Assembly (NCBI RefSeq): GCF_004193175.1
Contig: NZ_SAUH01000001.1
Span: 496,001 to 560,000, forward strand
Source: Streptomyces sp. RFCAC02
GTDB lineage: Bacteria; Actinomycetota; Actinomycetes; Streptomycetales; Streptomycetaceae
Direction: 5' to 3'
Length of the DNA stretch: 64,000 nt
Each line of letters begins with the position of its first letter. The stretch's first letter is position 1. The notes beneath the pieces were generated by a model. That model did not search any database. It was given only the letters and a program-made list of their open reading frames with translations, and was not told the origin of the DNA. A program made the position numbers and the translations under genes. This document shows, piece after piece, positions 1 to 10,308 of this stretch.

Positions 1-589
1 CGGCGGACCCGGCGACGAACACGTCCGCGCCGGCCTCGGCGCAGCGCTCGATCGTGGCCGCGGAGACGCCGCCGTCGACCTGGAGCCACAGGTCGAGGCC
101 GTGCCGGTCGATGAGCTGCCGGGTGCGCCGGATCTTGGGCAGCATGATGTCGAGGAACGCCTGGCCGCCGAAGCCCGGCTCGACCGTCATGATCAGGATC
201 ATGTCCAGCTCGGGCAGGAGGTCCTCGTACGGCTCGATCGGGGTGGCCGGCTTGAGGGCGAGGGAGGCGCGGGCGCCCTTGGCCCGGATCTCGCGGGCCA
301 GCCGCACCGGCGCCGCCGCCGCCTCGGCGTGGAAGGTGACGGACCCGGCGCCCGCCTCCACGTACGCCGGCGCCCAGCGGTCGGGCTGCTCGATCATCAG
401 GTGGCAGTCCAGCGGGGTCCCGGTGGCCTTGGCCAGGGACTCGACGACGGGCACGCCGAGCGTCAGGTTGGGAACGAAGTGGTTGTCCATGACGTCGATG
501 TGCAGCCAGTCGGCGCCCCGGACGGCCTCCGCCTCCTCGGCGAGCCGGGCGAAGTCGGCTGACAGCATGCTGGGGTTGATCTGTGCCAT
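1..589 (-). CDS. rpe: Ribulose-phosphate 3-epimerase, 3' end cut by window edge
   Basis: Interconverts ribulose-5-phosphate and xylulose-5-phosphate in the pentose phosphate pathway. The protein starts [16 protein letters not shown] at an ATG at 589 and reads about 196 residues to the window edge, so the last roughly 30 residues are missing. Family landmarks are visible in order: the metal-site [12 protein letters not shown] segment, [17 protein letters not shown] and QVDGGV. It lies 44 nt downstream of rsmB on the same strand and probably belongs to a fmt-rsmB-rpe transcription unit. Identity is very secure. Confidence 0.95.
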   Translation of the reverse strand, partial: MAQINPSMLSADFARLAEEAEAVRGADWLHIDVMDNHFVPNLTLGVPVVESLAKATGTPLDCHLMIEQPDRWAPAYVEAGAGSVTFHAEAAAAPVRLAREIRAKGARASLALKPATPIEPYEDLLPELDMILIMTVEPGFGGQAFLDIMLPKIRRTRQLIDRHGLDLWLQVDGGVSAATIERCAEAGADVFVAGSA

Positions 590-633
590 TGGCCAAGTAT
601 CACAGTCGGCCCCCGGCTTGCGCCCACCGGTGA

Positions 634-2049
634 TCACGCGGTGCGGCGCAGCAGCGTCAGGTACATCGCGTCGGTGCCGTGCCGGTGGGGCCACAGCTGG
701 ATGTCGGGACCGTCGCCGAGGTCGGGGACGCCGGGCAGGAGCGGGCGGGCGTCGAGGCGTTCCGCCGAGATGCCGGACAGGTGCCGCAGGACGTCGGAGA
801 CGACCACGCGCGTCTCCGCGAGGTGCGGGGAGCAGGTGGCGTAGCCGACGACGCCGCCGGGCCGCACGGCTTCGAGCGCGCCGCGCAGCAGTCTGCGCTG
901 CACGGCGGTGAGGCCGTCGATGTCCTCCGGGCGGCGGCGCCACCGCGACTCGGGGCGGCGGCGCAGGGCGCCGAGGCCGGTGCAGGGGACGTCCACGAGC
1001 ACGCGGTCGAAGGCGCCGGGCCGCCACGCGGGGCGGGTGCTGTCGGCGGTGACGACCTGGTACGGGCCGGGGTTGCCGGACAGGGCGCGGGCGACGAGGC
1101 GGGCGCGGTGCGGCTGCCGCTCGGCGGCGAGGAGGGTCGCGCCGCGCTCGGCCGCGAGGGCGGCGAGGAGGGCCGCCTTGCCGCCGGGGCCCGCGCAGCC
1201 GTCGAGCCAGCGGTCGTCGCGGCCGGTGACGGGAGCGTTCGCGAGCGCGAGGGCGACGAGCTGGCTGCCCTCGTCCTGCACGCCGGCGCGGCCGTCCCGC
1301 ACGGCGTCGACGGCGCCCGGCTCTCCGCCGTCGGCGAGCCGGACGGCGTAGGGCGACCAGCGGCCCGGCTCGGCGCTCGGCTCCTTCAGCAGCTCGTCGG
1401 CGGTGCTGCGGCCCGGCCGGGCGGCGAGGGTGACGTGGGGGCGCTCGTTGTCGGCGGCGAGGAGGGCCTCGATCTCGTCGCGTCCGCCGCCGACGGCGTC
1501 CCACAGGGCGGAGACGATCCACCGGGGGTGGGCGTGGGTGAGCGCGAGGTGGTCCTCGGGGTCCTCGTCGTAGGGCGGCGCGACGCGCTCCAGCCAGCCG
1601 TCGAGGTCGTGCGCGGACAGGCGGCGCAGCACGGCGTTGACGAACTTGGCGCGGCCGTCGCCCAGGACGCAGCGGGCCAGTTCGACGGTGGCGCTGACGG
1701 CGGCGTGGCCGGGGATGCGGGTGCCGAGGAGCTGGTGCGCGCCGAGCGCGAGGACGTCGAGGACCGGCGGGTCGACGTCGCGCAGGGGCCGGTCGACGCA
1801 GGCGGCGATGACGGCGTCGTAGGTGCCCTGGCGGCGGAGCGTTCCGTAGACCAGCTCGGTGGCGAGGGCGGCGTCGCGGCTGTCGAACCCGCCCGCCTCC
1901 TTGGCGCGGGCCAGCAGCGGCGGGAGGACCAGGTTGGCGTAGGCGCCGCGCTCGTCGACGGCCCGCAGGGCCTCGAAGGCGAGGATCCGCGCGGGGTCGC
2001 GGCGGGGACGGCGGTAGGGCCTGGGCTGGCTGCGCGGCCGATTGCTCAC
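634..2049 (-). CDS. rsmB: 16S rRNA (cytosine-C5)-methyltransferase RsmB
   Basis: SAM-dependent methyltransferase of the RsmB/Sun (NSUN) family, which modifies cytosine 967 of 16S rRNA. Residues ~10-150 form the NusB-like RNA-binding domain; the catalytic domain follows. The SAM loop CAGPGGK is at 285-291. The two family cysteines are Cys356 in the PCTGLG motif and Cys406 in TCSPH. The open frame extends upstream to a TTG at 2094, but that TTG has no Shine-Dalgarno. The GTG at 2049 is preceded by CCGGAG and gives 471 residues, close to the family norm, so 2049 is preferred. It follows fmt with a gap of about 100 nt. Confidence 0.92.
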   Translation of the reverse strand: MSNRPRSQPRPYRRPRRDPARILAFEALRAVDERGAYANLVLPPLLARAKEAGGFDSRDAALATELVYGTLRRQGTYDAVIAACVDRPLRDVDPPVLDVLALGAHQLLGTRIPGHAAVSATVELARCVLGDGRAKFVNAVLRRLSAHDLDGWLERVAPPYDEDPEDHLALTHAHPRWIVSALWDAVGGGRDEIEALLAADNERPHVTLAARPGRSTADELLKEPSAEPGRWSPYAVRLADGGEPGAVDAVRDGRAGVQDEGSQLVALALANAPVTGRDDRWLDGCAGPGGKAALLAALAAERGATLLAAERQPHRARLVARALSGNPGPYQVVTADSTRPAWRPGAFDRVLVDVPCTGLGALRRRPESRWRRRPEDIDGLTAVQRRLLRGALEAVRPGGVVGYATCSPHLAETRVVVSDVLRHLSGISAERLDARPLLPGVPDLGDGPDIQLWPHRHGTDAMYLTLLRRTA

Positions 2050-2150
2050 GTGAACGGTCACTCCGGCTGGTCGGGCGGGGCGGGGCACGGTCAAGCGTAC
2101 GGGTGACGCCCGACCCGTCCCGCGTCACGGGGGGCGGGTGCGGGGCGCGC

Positions 2151-3083
2151 TCAGACGCCGAGGCGCTCGCCCGCCGCCACCCGGACACCGCGCGCCCAGT
2201 CGGCGGCGCGCATCGGCTTCCGGCCCTGCGGCTGCACCCACTCCAGCGCGACGGCGTGCGAGCCGGTGCCGACGTGCACGGTCTGCTTGGCGGCGGCCAG
2301 TTCCCCGGGGGCGAGGCCCTCGCGATCCGGCGCGGGGGTGAGCGCCCTGATCTTGAGCCGTTCGCCCCGGAAAAGGGTCCACGCGCCGGGCGCCGGGGTG
2401 CAGGCGCGCACGCGGCGGTGGACGGCGAGCGCGGGGACGGACCAGTCGACGGCCGCGTCCTCGACCGTGAGCTTGGGTGCCAGGGTGACGCCGTCCGCCG
2501 GCTGCGGGGCGGGCCGCAGCGAGCCGTCCTCGATGCCGTCCATCGTCGCCGCGAGCAGCCCGGCGCCGGCGAGGGCGAGCCGGGTCAGCAGGTCACCGCT
2601 GGTGTCGTCGGGCCGGATCTCCTCGGTGAGCACGCCGTAGACGGGTCCCGAGTCGAGGCCCTCCTCGATGAGGAACGTGCTGGCGCCCGTCATGTCGTCG
2701 CCCGCGAGGACGGCGTGCTGCACGGGCGCGGCGCCGCGCCAGGCGGGCAGCAGGGAGAAGTGGAGGTTCACCCATCCGTGGCGCGGGATCTCCAGCGCCG
2801 ACTTCGGGAGCAGCGCGCCGTACGCGACGACGGGGCAGCAGTCGGGCGCGATGGCGCGCAGCCGGTCCTGGAAGGCGGGGTCGCGCGGGCGCTCGGGGCG
2901 CAGGATCTCGATGCCCGCCTCCCGCGCCCGTTCGGCGACCGGGCTGGCGACCAGGCGGCGGCCGCGTCCGGCCGGCGCGTCCGGCCGGGTGACCACGGCG
3001 GCGACCTCGTGCCGGTCCGACGCGAGCAGGGCGTCCAGGGCGGGGACGGCGACCTCGGGGGTACCGGCGAAGACGAGCCTCAT
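2151..3083 (-). CDS. fmt: Methionyl-tRNA formyltransferase
   Basis: Transfers a formyl group from 10-formyltetrahydrofolate to initiator methionyl-tRNA. The 310-residue protein starts [16 protein letters not shown] at an ATG at 3083, the normal family start; the frame is open much further upstream but without family similarity. Catalytic Asn106, His108 and Asp144 sit in [15 protein letters not shown] and EGLDSGP, at the same numbers as in E. coli. It begins a minus-strand group with rsmB and rpe. The divergent intergenic region behind it (3084-3314) carries inverted repeats described separately. Confidence 0.95.
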   Translation of the reverse strand: MRLVFAGTPEVAVPALDALLASDRHEVAAVVTRPDAPAGRGRRLVASPVAERAREAGIEILRPERPRDPAFQDRLRAIAPDCCPVVAYGALLPKSALEIPRHGWVNLHFSLLPAWRGAAPVQHAVLAGDDMTGASTFLIEEGLDSGPVYGVLTEEIRPDDTSGDLLTRLALAGAGLLAATMDGIEDGSLRPAPQPADGVTLAPKLTVEDAAVDWSVPALAVHRRVRACTPAPGAWTLFRGERLKIRALTPAPDREGLAPGELAAAKQTVHVGTGSHAVALEWVQPQGRKPMRAADWARGVRVAAGERLGV

Positions 3084-3166
3084 CGTGGGTGTTCGACCTC
3101 TCGGACGGGTGAAGCGGGGCGACTGGCGGGTCAGTCTATGTCCGCCGCCGCACGCCCAGGTCAGGG

Positions 3167-3231
3167 GCGTGCAGGAGGCGTCCGGCGCCACGGAGTTGAC
3201 GATGCGCCCCGGATGCGTGACTCCTGCACGC
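3167..3231. repeat. Long inverted repeat between fmt and the HTH gene
   Basis: Arms GCGTGCAGGAG (3167-3177) and CTCCTGCACGC (3221-3231) are perfectly complementary over 11 bp. Inside them, 3178-3185 can pair with 3209-3216 over 8 bp (one G-U), leaving a 4-nt bulge at 3217-3220. The folded element would be a 65-nt hairpin within the divergent intergenic region. Function unknown; it could be a structured fmt leader on the minus strand or an operator. Confidence 0.45.
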
Positions 3232-3239
3232 ATGGCGCG

Positions 3240-3830
<591 letters not shown>

Positions 3831-3834
3831 CCGC

Positions 3835-3852
3835 CCCCGCCCGCGGGCGGGG
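3835..3852. terminator. Short G+C-rich palindrome between convergent genes
   Basis: The 18-nt palindrome CCCCGCCCGCGGGCGGGG can form a hairpin of about 7 bp. It fills the 22-nt gap between the stop of the HTH gene (3830) and the stop of priA (3853), a typical place for a bidirectional terminator. There is no U-run, as is usual in Streptomyces. Confidence 0.5.
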
Positions 3853-6009
3853 TCAGCCGATGTCGCGCGGATCGATCACGATCCGCGCCGGGGGGGTGTC
3901 GCGACGGGCCAGCCGCAGGGCCTGGGCCGTTCTGAGGGCGGCGGCGAGCGCGTGGCCGCCGCCGGTCGGCACGCGGACGAGCACGCGTTCCCACTGCTCG
4001 CCGGGGGGCGGGTCACCGACGCGGCGGGGGCGGCCCGGCGGGAGCACGGGCAGCGGCACCGGGCCGAGGACCTGGGCGCCCGGCGGCAGCTCCGCCGTGG
4101 CCAGCAGGCCGGCGACGGCGTCCGGCGTTCCGGTGACGGCGGCCATCCGCGCGGCCGGGGGGAAACCGAGCGCGGCGCGGTCGGCCAGTTCGCGCAGGGC
4201 GTGGCCCGCCGGATCCCAGCGCACGAGGGCCTGGACGGGCCGCTCCCCCGGCTCCCCGAGCACCACGACGGTGCCGCCGTCGGCGCGCGGCCGGACGAGG
4301 GCGGCCGCGTTCATCCACAGGCGCAGGGCCTCCTCCCCGGCCCGCAGGTCCTGACGGCCGAGCAGCGCCCACCCGTCGAGCAGCAGCGCGGCCGCGTACC
4401 CGGAGCCCTCGGGCACGGGCTCGGCGCCGGGGGTGCTGACGACGAGGGCCGGCCGGTCGGGCACGGTCGCGAGGACGTGGTCGCGGCCGGAGGTGCGCAC
4501 CGGCACGGCGGGGAACGCGCGGCCCAGCTCCTCGGCGGTGCGCCGGGCGCCGATGACGACGGCGCGCAGCCCGGTCGCGCCGCATTCGGGGCACCGCCGG
4601 GCGGGTTCCGGCGTCCCGCACCAGGCGCACGCCAGGGCCTCGGCGGGGCCGGTGGCGGCGAGCGGCCCGTGGCAGCGCGCGCAGCGGGCGGGGGCGCGGC
4701 ACCGGTCGCAGGCGAGGCGGGGGGCGTAGCCGCGCCGGGGGACCTGGACGAGGACCGGGCCGTGCGCGAGGCCGTCGCGCAGGGTGCCCCAGGCGAGGCT
4801 GGGCAGCCGGGCGGTACGGGCGGCCGGGTCGCGAGACTCGTCGCCGTCGCCGGTGGTGCGGACCAGGGGGGCGACGGCGCGGACCGTCGCCCGGTCGGCG
4901 GCGAGGGGGCGCGCCCAGCCGGTCTCGACGAGCTGGGCGGCCTCGGCGGTGTGGCTGTGGCCGCCGAGGAGGAGGGCGGTGTGCTCCTGGGCTGAGCGCA
5001 GCACGAGGACGTCCCTGGCGTGGGGGCGCGGCGCGTTGTCGTCGTGGTGGGCGGTGTCGCCGTCGTCCCACAGGACGACCAGGCCGAGGCCGGTGACCGG
5101 CGCGAACATCGCCGCCCGCGTGCCGACGACGCAGCGCACGGCGCCCCGGTTGACGGCGAGCCATCTGCGGTAGCGGGCCTCGGGGCCGGCGTCGGCGGTC
5201 AGCAGGACGTGGTGCCCCGGGCCGATCAGGCCGGTGAGCGCGGCGTCCACGCGCGCGGCGGCGCGGCCGTCCGGCAGGACGGCGATGGCGCCCCGGCCGG
5301 CGGCGAGCGCGGCGGCGAGGGCGCGGGCCAGCTCACGCGGCCAGCCGGGGCCGGGCAGGGCCGTCCACACGGCGCGCGGCGCGCGGCCGTCCGCCAGCGC
5401 CCCGAACCAGCCGGCCGCGCCGGGGTAGCGTGCCCAGCCGGCGGGCTCCGGCACGGGCGGCGGGGCCGGTGCCGGGGGCGACGGCGCCCGTTCGGCGCGG
5501 GCCATCCGCGGCGGGACGGCGAGCTGCACCACGTCGGCGAGGGAGCCGGCGTACCGGTCGGCGACGGCCCGGCACAGCCCGAGGAGCGCGGGCGTGAGGA
5601 CGGGCTCGGGCGACAGGACCTGCGCGAGGGGCGCCAGGACGCCGGGGAAGTCGCTGTCGGCACGGCGCTCGACGACGAAGCCGTTGATCAGCCGGCCGCC
5701 CTCGCGGCGGCCGTCGCGCTGGCCCGCGCCGAACCTGACGCGCACCCGCACCCCGGGGCGGGCGTCGGCGTCCATGGCGGCGGGGACCGCGTAGTCGAAG
5801 AGACGGTCGAGGTGGGCGAGGCCCTTGTCGACGAGGACACGGGCCACCGGCAGGTGCTCGGCGAGGGGCGCGTCGCGCCAGGTACGGGGCCGGGCGCGCG
5901 GCGGACGGGCGCGGTGCGCCGCCCGGCCGACGAGGGCGAGCTGCTCCCCGCCGCCCGGCCCGCGCTCTTCCCCGCTCACGGTGTCCAGTGAAGCAGACGG
6001 CTCGGACAC
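3853..6009 (-). CDS. priA: PriA-like primosomal protein without helicase motifs
   Basis: Homologue of the replication-restart protein PriA (N'), 718 residues. The N-terminal 3'-DNA-end-binding part (~50-170) is recognisable, and the C-terminal domain follows the zinc region. Eight zinc-binding cysteines are kept at 434/437, 443/446, 461/464 and 473/476. The helicase core is degenerate: the Walker A region reads ALPGPGW (217-223) with no GKT, and the DEEH box reads DDGD (315-318). Actinobacterial PriA proteins are known to lack detectable helicase motifs, so this is a family trait and not local decay. The GTG start at 6009 has no clear Shine-Dalgarno; a GTG at 5979 is an alternative. Confidence 0.9.
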   Translation of the reverse strand: MSEPSASLDTVSGEERGPGGGEQLALVGRAAHRARPPRARPRTWRDAPLAEHLPVARVLVDKGLAHLDRLFDYAVPAAMDADARPGVRVRVRFGAGQRDGRREGGRLINGFVVERRADSDFPGVLAPLAQVLSPEPVLTPALLGLCRAVADRYAGSLADVVQLAVPPRMARAERAPSPPAPAPPPVPEPAGWARYPGAAGWFGALADGRAPRAVWTALPGPGWPRELARALAAALAAGRGAIAVLPDGRAAARVDAALTGLIGPGHHVLLTADAGPEARYRRWLAVNRGAVRCVVGTRAAMFAPVTGLGLVVLWDDGDTAHHDDNAPRPHARDVLVLRSAQEHTALLLGGHSHTAEAAQLVETGWARPLAADRATVRAVAPLVRTTGDGDESRDPAARTARLPSLAWGTLRDGLAHGPVLVQVPRRGYAPRLACDRCRAPARCARCHGPLAATGPAEALACAWCGTPEPARRCPECGATGLRAVVIGARRTAEELGRAFPAVPVRTSGRDHVLATVPDRPALVVSTPGAEPVPEGSGYAAALLLDGWALLGRQDLRAGEEALRLWMNAAALVRPRADGGTVVVLGEPGERPVQALVRWDPAGHALRELADRAALGFPPAARMAAVTGTPDAVAGLLATAELPPGAQVLGPVPLPVLPPGRPRRVGDPPPGEQWERVLVRVPTGGGHALAAALRTAQALRLARRDTPPARIVIDPRDIG

Positions 6010-6034
6010 GGCCCGCCGCCCGGAGCGGCGGGCC
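6010..6034 (-). terminator. Hairpin between metK and priA
   Basis: GGCCCGCCGC (6010-6019) pairs perfectly with GCGGCGGGCC (6025-6034) around a 5-nt loop. The flanking GGACAC and GTGTCC (6004-6009, 6039-6044) could extend it. It lies just after the metK stop and just before the priA start, so it may terminate or attenuate metK readthrough into priA, or hide the priA start. No U-run. Confidence 0.5.
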
Positions 6035-6046
6035 GGAGGTGTCCGG

Positions 6047-7255
6047 TCAGACCCCGGCGACGGCCCGCAGCGCGTCGACGCGGTCGGTGCGCTCCCAGGT
6101 GAAGTCCGGCAGCTCGCGGCCGAAGTGGCCGTAGGCGGCGGTCTGCGAGTAGATGGGGCGCAGGAGGTCGAGGTCCCGGATGATCGCGGCGGGCCGCAGG
6201 TCGAAGACCTCGGTGATGGCCTGCTCGATCCGCTCGACGGGCACGGTGGCCGTGCCGAAGGTCTCCACGAACAGCCCGACCGGCTCGGCCTTGCCGATGG
6301 CGTAGGCGACCTGGACCTCGCAGCGGCCGGCGAGGCCCGCGGCCACGACGTTCTTGGCGACCCAGCGCATCGCGTACGCGGCGGAGCGGTCGACCTTGGA
6401 CGGGTCCTTGCCGGAGAACGCGCCGCCGCCGTGGCGGGCCATGCCGCCGTACGTGTCGATGATGATCTTGCGGCCGGTCAGGCCCGCGTCGCCCATCGGG
6501 CCGCCGACCTCGAAGCGGCCGGTCGGGTTGACCAGGAGGCGGTAGCCCTCGGTGTCGAGCTTGATGCCGTCGCCGATCAGCGCCTTCAGCTCCGGCTCGA
6601 CGACGAACTCCTGGATGTCGGGCGCGAGCAGCGAGTCCAGGTCGATGTCGGAGGCGTGCTGGCTGGAGACGACCACGGTGTCGAGGCGGACGGCCTTGTC
6701 CCCGTCGTACTCGATGGTGACCTGCGTCTTGCCGTCGGGCCGCAGGTAGGGGATGGTGCCGTTCTTCCTGACCTCGGACAGGCGGGCGGAGAGACGGTGC
6801 GCCAGCCGGATCGGCAGCGGCATCAGCTCGGGCGTCTCGTCGCAGGCGTAGCCGAACATGAGGCCCTGGTCGCCGGCGCCCTGCCGGTCGAGCTCGTCCT
6901 CCTCGCCGCCGACGCGGGTCTCGTAGGCGGTGTCCACGCCCTGCGCGATGTCGGGCGACTGGGAGCCGATGGACACCGAGACGCCGCAGGACGCGCCGTC
7001 GAAGCCCTTCTTGGACGAGTCGTACCCGATCTCCAGGATCTTGCCCCGCACCAGCGTCGCGATGTCCGCGTACGCCTGCGTGGTGACCTCGCCGGCGACA
7101 TGCACCAGACCGGTGGTGATCATGGTCTCGACGGCGACCCGGGACGCCGGGTCCTCCTTGAGGAGCGCGTCGAGGATCGTGTCGCTGATCTGGTCGGCGA
7201 TCTTGTCGGGGTGACCCTCGGTCACCGATTCCGAGGTGAAGAGGCGGCGGGACAC
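6047..7255 (-). CDS. metK: S-adenosylmethionine synthetase
   Basis: Makes S-adenosylmethionine from methionine and ATP in the cytoplasm. It is 402 residues, full length for the family, starting [21 protein letters not shown] at a GTG at 7255. Conserved signatures include the ATP-binding EGHPDK near the start, [10 protein letters not shown] in the middle and the P-loop-like [19 protein letters not shown] feeds methyltransferases such as RsmB as well as secondary metabolism. The 241-nt gap upstream of the start probably holds its promoter. I could not fold a known SAM riboswitch there. Confidence 0.97.
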   Translation of the reverse strand: MSRRLFTSESVTEGHPDKIADQISDTILDALLKEDPASRVAVETMITTGLVHVAGEVTTQAYADIATLVRGKILEIGYDSSKKGFDGASCGVSVSIGSQSPDIAQGVDTAYETRVGGEEDELDRQGAGDQGLMFGYACDETPELMPLPIRLAHRLSARLSEVRKNGTIPYLRPDGKTQVTIEYDGDKAVRLDTVVVSSQHASDIDLDSLLAPDIQEFVVEPELKALIGDGIKLDTEGYRLLVNPTGRFEVGGPMGDAGLTGRKIIIDTYGGMARHGGGAFSGKDPSKVDRSAAYAMRWVAKNVVAAGLAGRCEVQVAYAIGKAEPVGLFVETFGTATVPVERIEQAITEVFDLRPAAIIRDLDLLRPIYSQTAAYGHFGRELPDFTWERTDRVDALRAVAGV

Positions 7256-7496
7256 ATCGCTCCCTGGGTTGCAGCGGCTGCTGACTGATATGGCTGACGA
7301 CCGCCCGTGACGGGCACGGGGCCGGCGTCAGTCTATCCGGCGTGCGGTCGGCCCGGCGCGAAGGACCTGCGGTGGCCGTGTCCGGCACCGCCGCCCCTCA
7401 CCGGCCGGTTCAGGGTATCCGGCGCCGTCCGGGCACCGGAAGGCGCGGACCGCTCCGCGAGACGCGCTCCCGGCGCGGGTGGTCGCGCGCGGGCGG

Positions 7497-8708
7497 TCAG
7501 GCCGCGGCCCAGCGGCGCGCCACCGCGTCCCAGACCCGGTCGGCGAGGTCCTCCTTCGGGCCGCGCGGGACGGGCGTCTCACCGCCGTCCGCGTCGAGGA
7601 TGACCGCCTCGTTCTCGTCGCTGCCGAAGCCGAGGCCGCCGCCGACGCGGTTCACGACGAGGAGGTCGCAGCCCTTGCGGGCGAGCTTGGCGCGGCCGTT
7701 CGCGAGGACGTCGTCCGTCTCGGCGGCGAAGCCGGCCACGACCCGGCCGGGGCTGCGGTCGGCCGCGAGCCCGGCGAGGACGTCGGGGTTGCGGACCAGC
7801 GCGATGGGCGCCGGGTCCTCGCCGTCACGCTTCTTGATCTTCCGCGCTGACGTCTCGGCGGGGCGGAAGTCGGCGACGGCGGCGGCCATCACGACGGCGT
7901 CGGCCCCGGCGGCGGCCGCGCGGACCGCGGCGCCCAGCTCCTCGGCGGTGCCGACCGGCACGACCCGGACGCCGGCCGGGTCGGGCAGCGCCGTGTTGGC
8001 GGCGACCAGGGTGACCCGGGCACCGCGCGCGGCGGCGGTCGCCGCGAGGGCGTACCCCTGCTTGCCGGACGAGTGGTTGCCGAGGTAGCGGACCGGGTCG
8101 AGGGGTTCGCGGGTGCCGCCGGCGCTGACGACGACGTGCCGGCCGGCGAGGTCCCGCGCGCCGGCGCCCGCGCCGCGCGCGACGACCCGGCGGCAGAACG
8201 CGAAGATCTCCGCCGGGTCGGGCAGCCGGCCCCGGCCGGTGTCGGCACCGGTGAGCCGCCCCTCGGCCGGCTCGATCACGAGCGCGCCGCGGCGGCGGAG
8301 CGTGGCGACGTTCTCCACGGTCGCGGGGTGCTCCCACATCTCGGTGTGCATGGCGGGCGCGAAGACGACCGGGCAGCGGGCGGTGAGCAGGACGTTGGTC
8401 AGGAGGTCGTCGGCCCGCCCGCCGGCCGCGCGGGCGAGCACGTCGGCGGTGGCGGGGGCGATGACGACGAGGTCGGCCTCCTGCCCGAGCCGCACGTGCG
8501 GGACCTCGTGCACGTCCTCCCAGACCTCGGTGGCGACCGGCTGCCCCGAGAGCGCCGACCAGGTGGCTGCGCCGACGAACCGCAGCGCCGACGCCGTCGG
8601 CACGACCCGTACGGCGTGCCCCGACTCGGTGAACCGCCGCAGCAGCTCGCACGCCTTGTAGGCGGCGATTCCGCCGCCCACCCCCAGCACGATCCTGGGC
8701 TGGCCCAT
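7497..8708 (-). CDS. coaBC: Bifunctional phosphopantothenoylcysteine synthetase/decarboxylase (CoaBC)
   Basis: Coenzyme A synthesis: the N-terminal flavoprotein domain (CoaC, ~1-185) decarboxylates 4'-phosphopantothenoylcysteine, which the C-terminal domain (CoaB, ~190-400) makes by joining 4'-phosphopantothenate to cysteine. GGGIAAYK (11-18) binds FMN, His71 in HVRL is the catalytic histidine, and GNHSSGKQG lies in CoaB. The usual PxMNxxMW motif reads PAMHTEMW (118-125), and the ACGD-type flap cysteine is absent (TGADTGRG). I recall the same PAMHTEMW variant in mycobacterial CoaBC, so it is probably a lineage form and not a defect. It follows rpoZ, from which a strong hairpin separates it. 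Confidence 0.94.
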   Translation of the reverse strand: MGQPRIVLGVGGGIAAYKACELLRRFTESGHAVRVVPTASALRFVGAATWSALSGQPVATEVWEDVHEVPHVRLGQEADLVVIAPATADVLARAAGGRADDLLTNVLLTARCPVVFAPAMHTEMWEHPATVENVATLRRRGALVIEPAEGRLTGADTGRGRLPDPAEIFAFCRRVVARGAGAGARDLAGRHVVVSAGGTREPLDPVRYLGNHSSGKQGYALAATAAARGARVTLVAANTALPDPAGVRVVPVGTAEELGAAVRAAAAGADAVVMAAAVADFRPAETSARKIKKRDGEDPAPIALVRNPDVLAGLAADRSPGRVVAGFAAETDDVLANGRAKLARKGCDLLVVNRVGGGLGFGSDENEAVILDADGGETPVPRGPKEDLADRVWDAVARRWAAA

Positions 8709-8743
8709 CCTCGGCCCTCTCTGACTCGGCGGTGGTCACACGT

Positions 8744-8774
8744 CGAGCCCGGCAGCGGTCGGCTGCCGGGCTCG
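8744..8774 (-). terminator. Intergenic terminator hairpin after rpoZ
   Basis: A perfect 13-bp stem, CGAGCCCGGCAGC (8744-8756) with GCTGCCGGGCTCG (8762-8774), around a 5-nt loop. It lies between the rpoZ stop (8801) and the coaBC start (8708). It would end or attenuate transcription coming from gmk-rpoZ. No U-run, which is common for high-GC actinobacterial terminators. Confidence 0.7.
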
Positions 8775-8800
8775 CGACGGGTTCGTGGAAGACCCCGGGC

Positions 8801-9073
8801 CTAGTCCGTGGCGCCTTCGACGGCCTCGGAGGTGAGGAGGCCCGCGTTGATCTCGCGCAGCGCGATGGACAGCGGCTTCTCGTGCACGTGGGTGTCCACG
8901 AGCGGGCCGACGTACTCCAGGAGGCCCTCACCGAGCTGGGAGTAGTAGGCGTTGATCTGCCGCGCGCGCTTGGCCGCGTAGATGACCAGGCTGTACTTGG
9001 AGTCGGTGGCCTCCAGGAGCTCGTCGATCGGCGGGTTGATGATGCCCTCGGGCGTGGTCATGGAGGAGGACAC
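8801..9073 (-). CDS. rpoZ: RNA polymerase omega subunit
   Basis: Omega subunit, which helps assemble RNA polymerase by holding the beta-prime subunit. It has 90 residues, starts [20 protein letters not shown], and contains the omega core [18 protein letters not shown]. An internal ATG four codons in is possible, but the MSSS start is the one used by Streptomyces homologues. It sits directly downstream of gmk, the usual bacterial gmk-rpoZ arrangement. Confidence 0.96.
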   Translation of the reverse strand: MSSSMTTPEGIINPPIDELLEATDSKYSLVIYAAKRARQINAYYSQLGEGLLEYVGPLVDTHVHEKPLSIALREINAGLLTSEAVEGATD

Positions 9074-9154
9074 GCTTCGCCTTTCCTGGACGGTATCTCC
9101 GGACGGTCCGGGCGGATCCCGCCGCGGACGGTCACAACTGCGGACAGTCGTGAC

Positions 9155-9706
9155 TCAACGAATCAAGGCTAGCAGTTCGGCCGCGACGTCCTCGACCGAG
9201 GTGTTCACCAGGGTGACGTCGAACTCCGGCTCGGCCGCCAGCTCCGTACGGGCCGCGGCGAGGCGGCGTTCGATGACCTCGGGCGGCTCCGTGCCGCGGC
9301 CGGTGAGGCGGCGCACCAGTTCGTCCCAGCTGGGCGGCGCGAGGAACACGAGCCGCGCCTCCGGCATCGAGGCGCGGACCTGGCGGGCGCCCTGGAGGTC
9401 GATCTCCAGGAGCACCGGCTCCCCCCGCTCCAGCCGTGTCAGCACGGCGCGGCGGGGGGTGCCGTAGCGGTTGCCCGCGAACTCGGCCCACTCCAGCAGC
9501 TCGCCGTTGGCGACCAGTTTGTCGAACTCCTCGTCGTCCACGAAGAAGTACTGGACACCGTGGCGTTCACCGGGCCGGGGCCGCCGTGTGGTGGCGGAGA
9601 CGGACAGCCACAGTTCGGGGTGGGCGTTGCGCAGATGGGCGACGACCGTGCTCTTGCCGACCCCTGAGGGGCCGGAGAGCACGGTCAGTCGCGGACGATC
9701 GGTCAT
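9155..9706 (-). CDS. gmk: Guanylate kinase
   Basis: Phosphorylates GMP to GDP with ATP. It has 183 residues with the Walker A loop GPSGVGKS at 12-19, a GMP-binding TTRRPRPGE segment and the YFF...[16 protein letters not shown] region typical of the family. It lies 38 nt downstream of mihF, with rpoZ next, matching the conserved actinobacterial order pyrF-mihF-gmk-rpoZ-coaBC-metK. Confidence 0.96.
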   Translation of the reverse strand: MTDRPRLTVLSGPSGVGKSTVVAHLRNAHPELWLSVSATTRRPRPGERHGVQYFFVDDEEFDKLVANGELLEWAEFAGNRYGTPRRAVLTRLERGEPVLLEIDLQGARQVRASMPEARLVFLAPPSWDELVRRLTGRGTEPPEVIERRLAAARTELAAEPEFDVTLVNTSVEDVAAELLALIR

Positions 9707-9744
9707 GCGGCGATTATCGCGGTTCCCGGCACGAGGGGGAAACC

Positions 9745-10068
9745 TCAGGCGGCGCCGGAGCCGAACTCGCGCTCCAGCGCGGCGATCTGGTTGGAGCCGA
9801 GACCGCCGACCCGGCGGCTCTCGGAGATGCCGAGGCGCTCCATGATCTGCCGCGCGCGCACCTTGCCGACGCCGGGCATCGACTCCAGCAGGGCGCTCAC
9901 CTTCATCTTGCCGATGACAGCGTTCTCCTGGCCCTGCTTGATGACCTCGTGCAGCGAGGCGCCGGAGTGCTTGAGCCGATTCTTGACCTCGGCGCGCTCC
10001 CGGCGAGCCGCGGCGGCCTTCTGAAGCGCGGCTGCGCGCTGTTCAGGGGTAAGGGGTGGAAGAGCCAC
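9745..10068 (-). CDS. mihF: Actinobacterial integration host factor sIHF/mIHF
   Basis: Nucleoid-associated DNA-bending protein of the mIHF/sIHF family, which in Streptomyces affects nucleoid compaction, sporulation and antibiotic production. The 107-residue form starts at a GTG at 10068 (then [14 protein letters not shown]) with GAGGTG 8 nt upstream; the frame is open 20 codons further but without family similarity. The long N-terminal helix is followed by the DNA-binding helix-two-turns-helix part containing [20 protein letters not shown] 240-nt region separates it from pyrF and carries a notable palindrome at 10248-10270. Confidence 0.95.
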   Translation of the reverse strand: MALPPLTPEQRAAALQKAAAARRERAEVKNRLKHSGASLHEVIKQGQENAVIGKMKVSALLESMPGVGKVRARQIMERLGISESRRVGGLGSNQIAALEREFGSGAA

Positions 10069-10247
10069 GCCTACGTCACCTCGGTTGTCGAACTGTCGGA
10101 TACGGAACGGTGAGGAACCTAACGGCACCGCACCGGCGGGGCAACGAGCAACGCGCCCGGCTGCCCCGCTCTCGGTGGAGACTAGCGGTGCGCACGGCGT
10201 TTAGTCAGCGGGAATCGACAAAAAGTCCAGGTCAGCTCCGCAACGCC

Positions 10248-10270
10248 GGTGACATGTCGGACATATCACC
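10248..10270. promoter_or_regulatory. Near-perfect 23-bp palindrome upstream of mihF
   Basis: Arms GGTGACATGTC (10248-10258) and GACATATCACC (10260-10270) match at 10 of 11 positions around a single central G. The site is 180 nt upstream of the mihF start and 39 nt past the pyrF stop, and is AT-richer than its surroundings. With a one-base centre it looks more like a dimeric regulator's operator than a terminator, but a hairpin role cannot be excluded. Confidence 0.45.
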
Positions 10271-10308
10271 GCGCCGCGCCCCGGCCGTGTGCGAGGGGTT
10301 CCGGGTGG

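Noticed and set aside
7256..7496. SAM riboswitch in front of metK
   Set aside because: Only short 5-bp inverted repeats and a -10-like TAGACT are seen; no known SAM-riboswitch core could be folded by eye.
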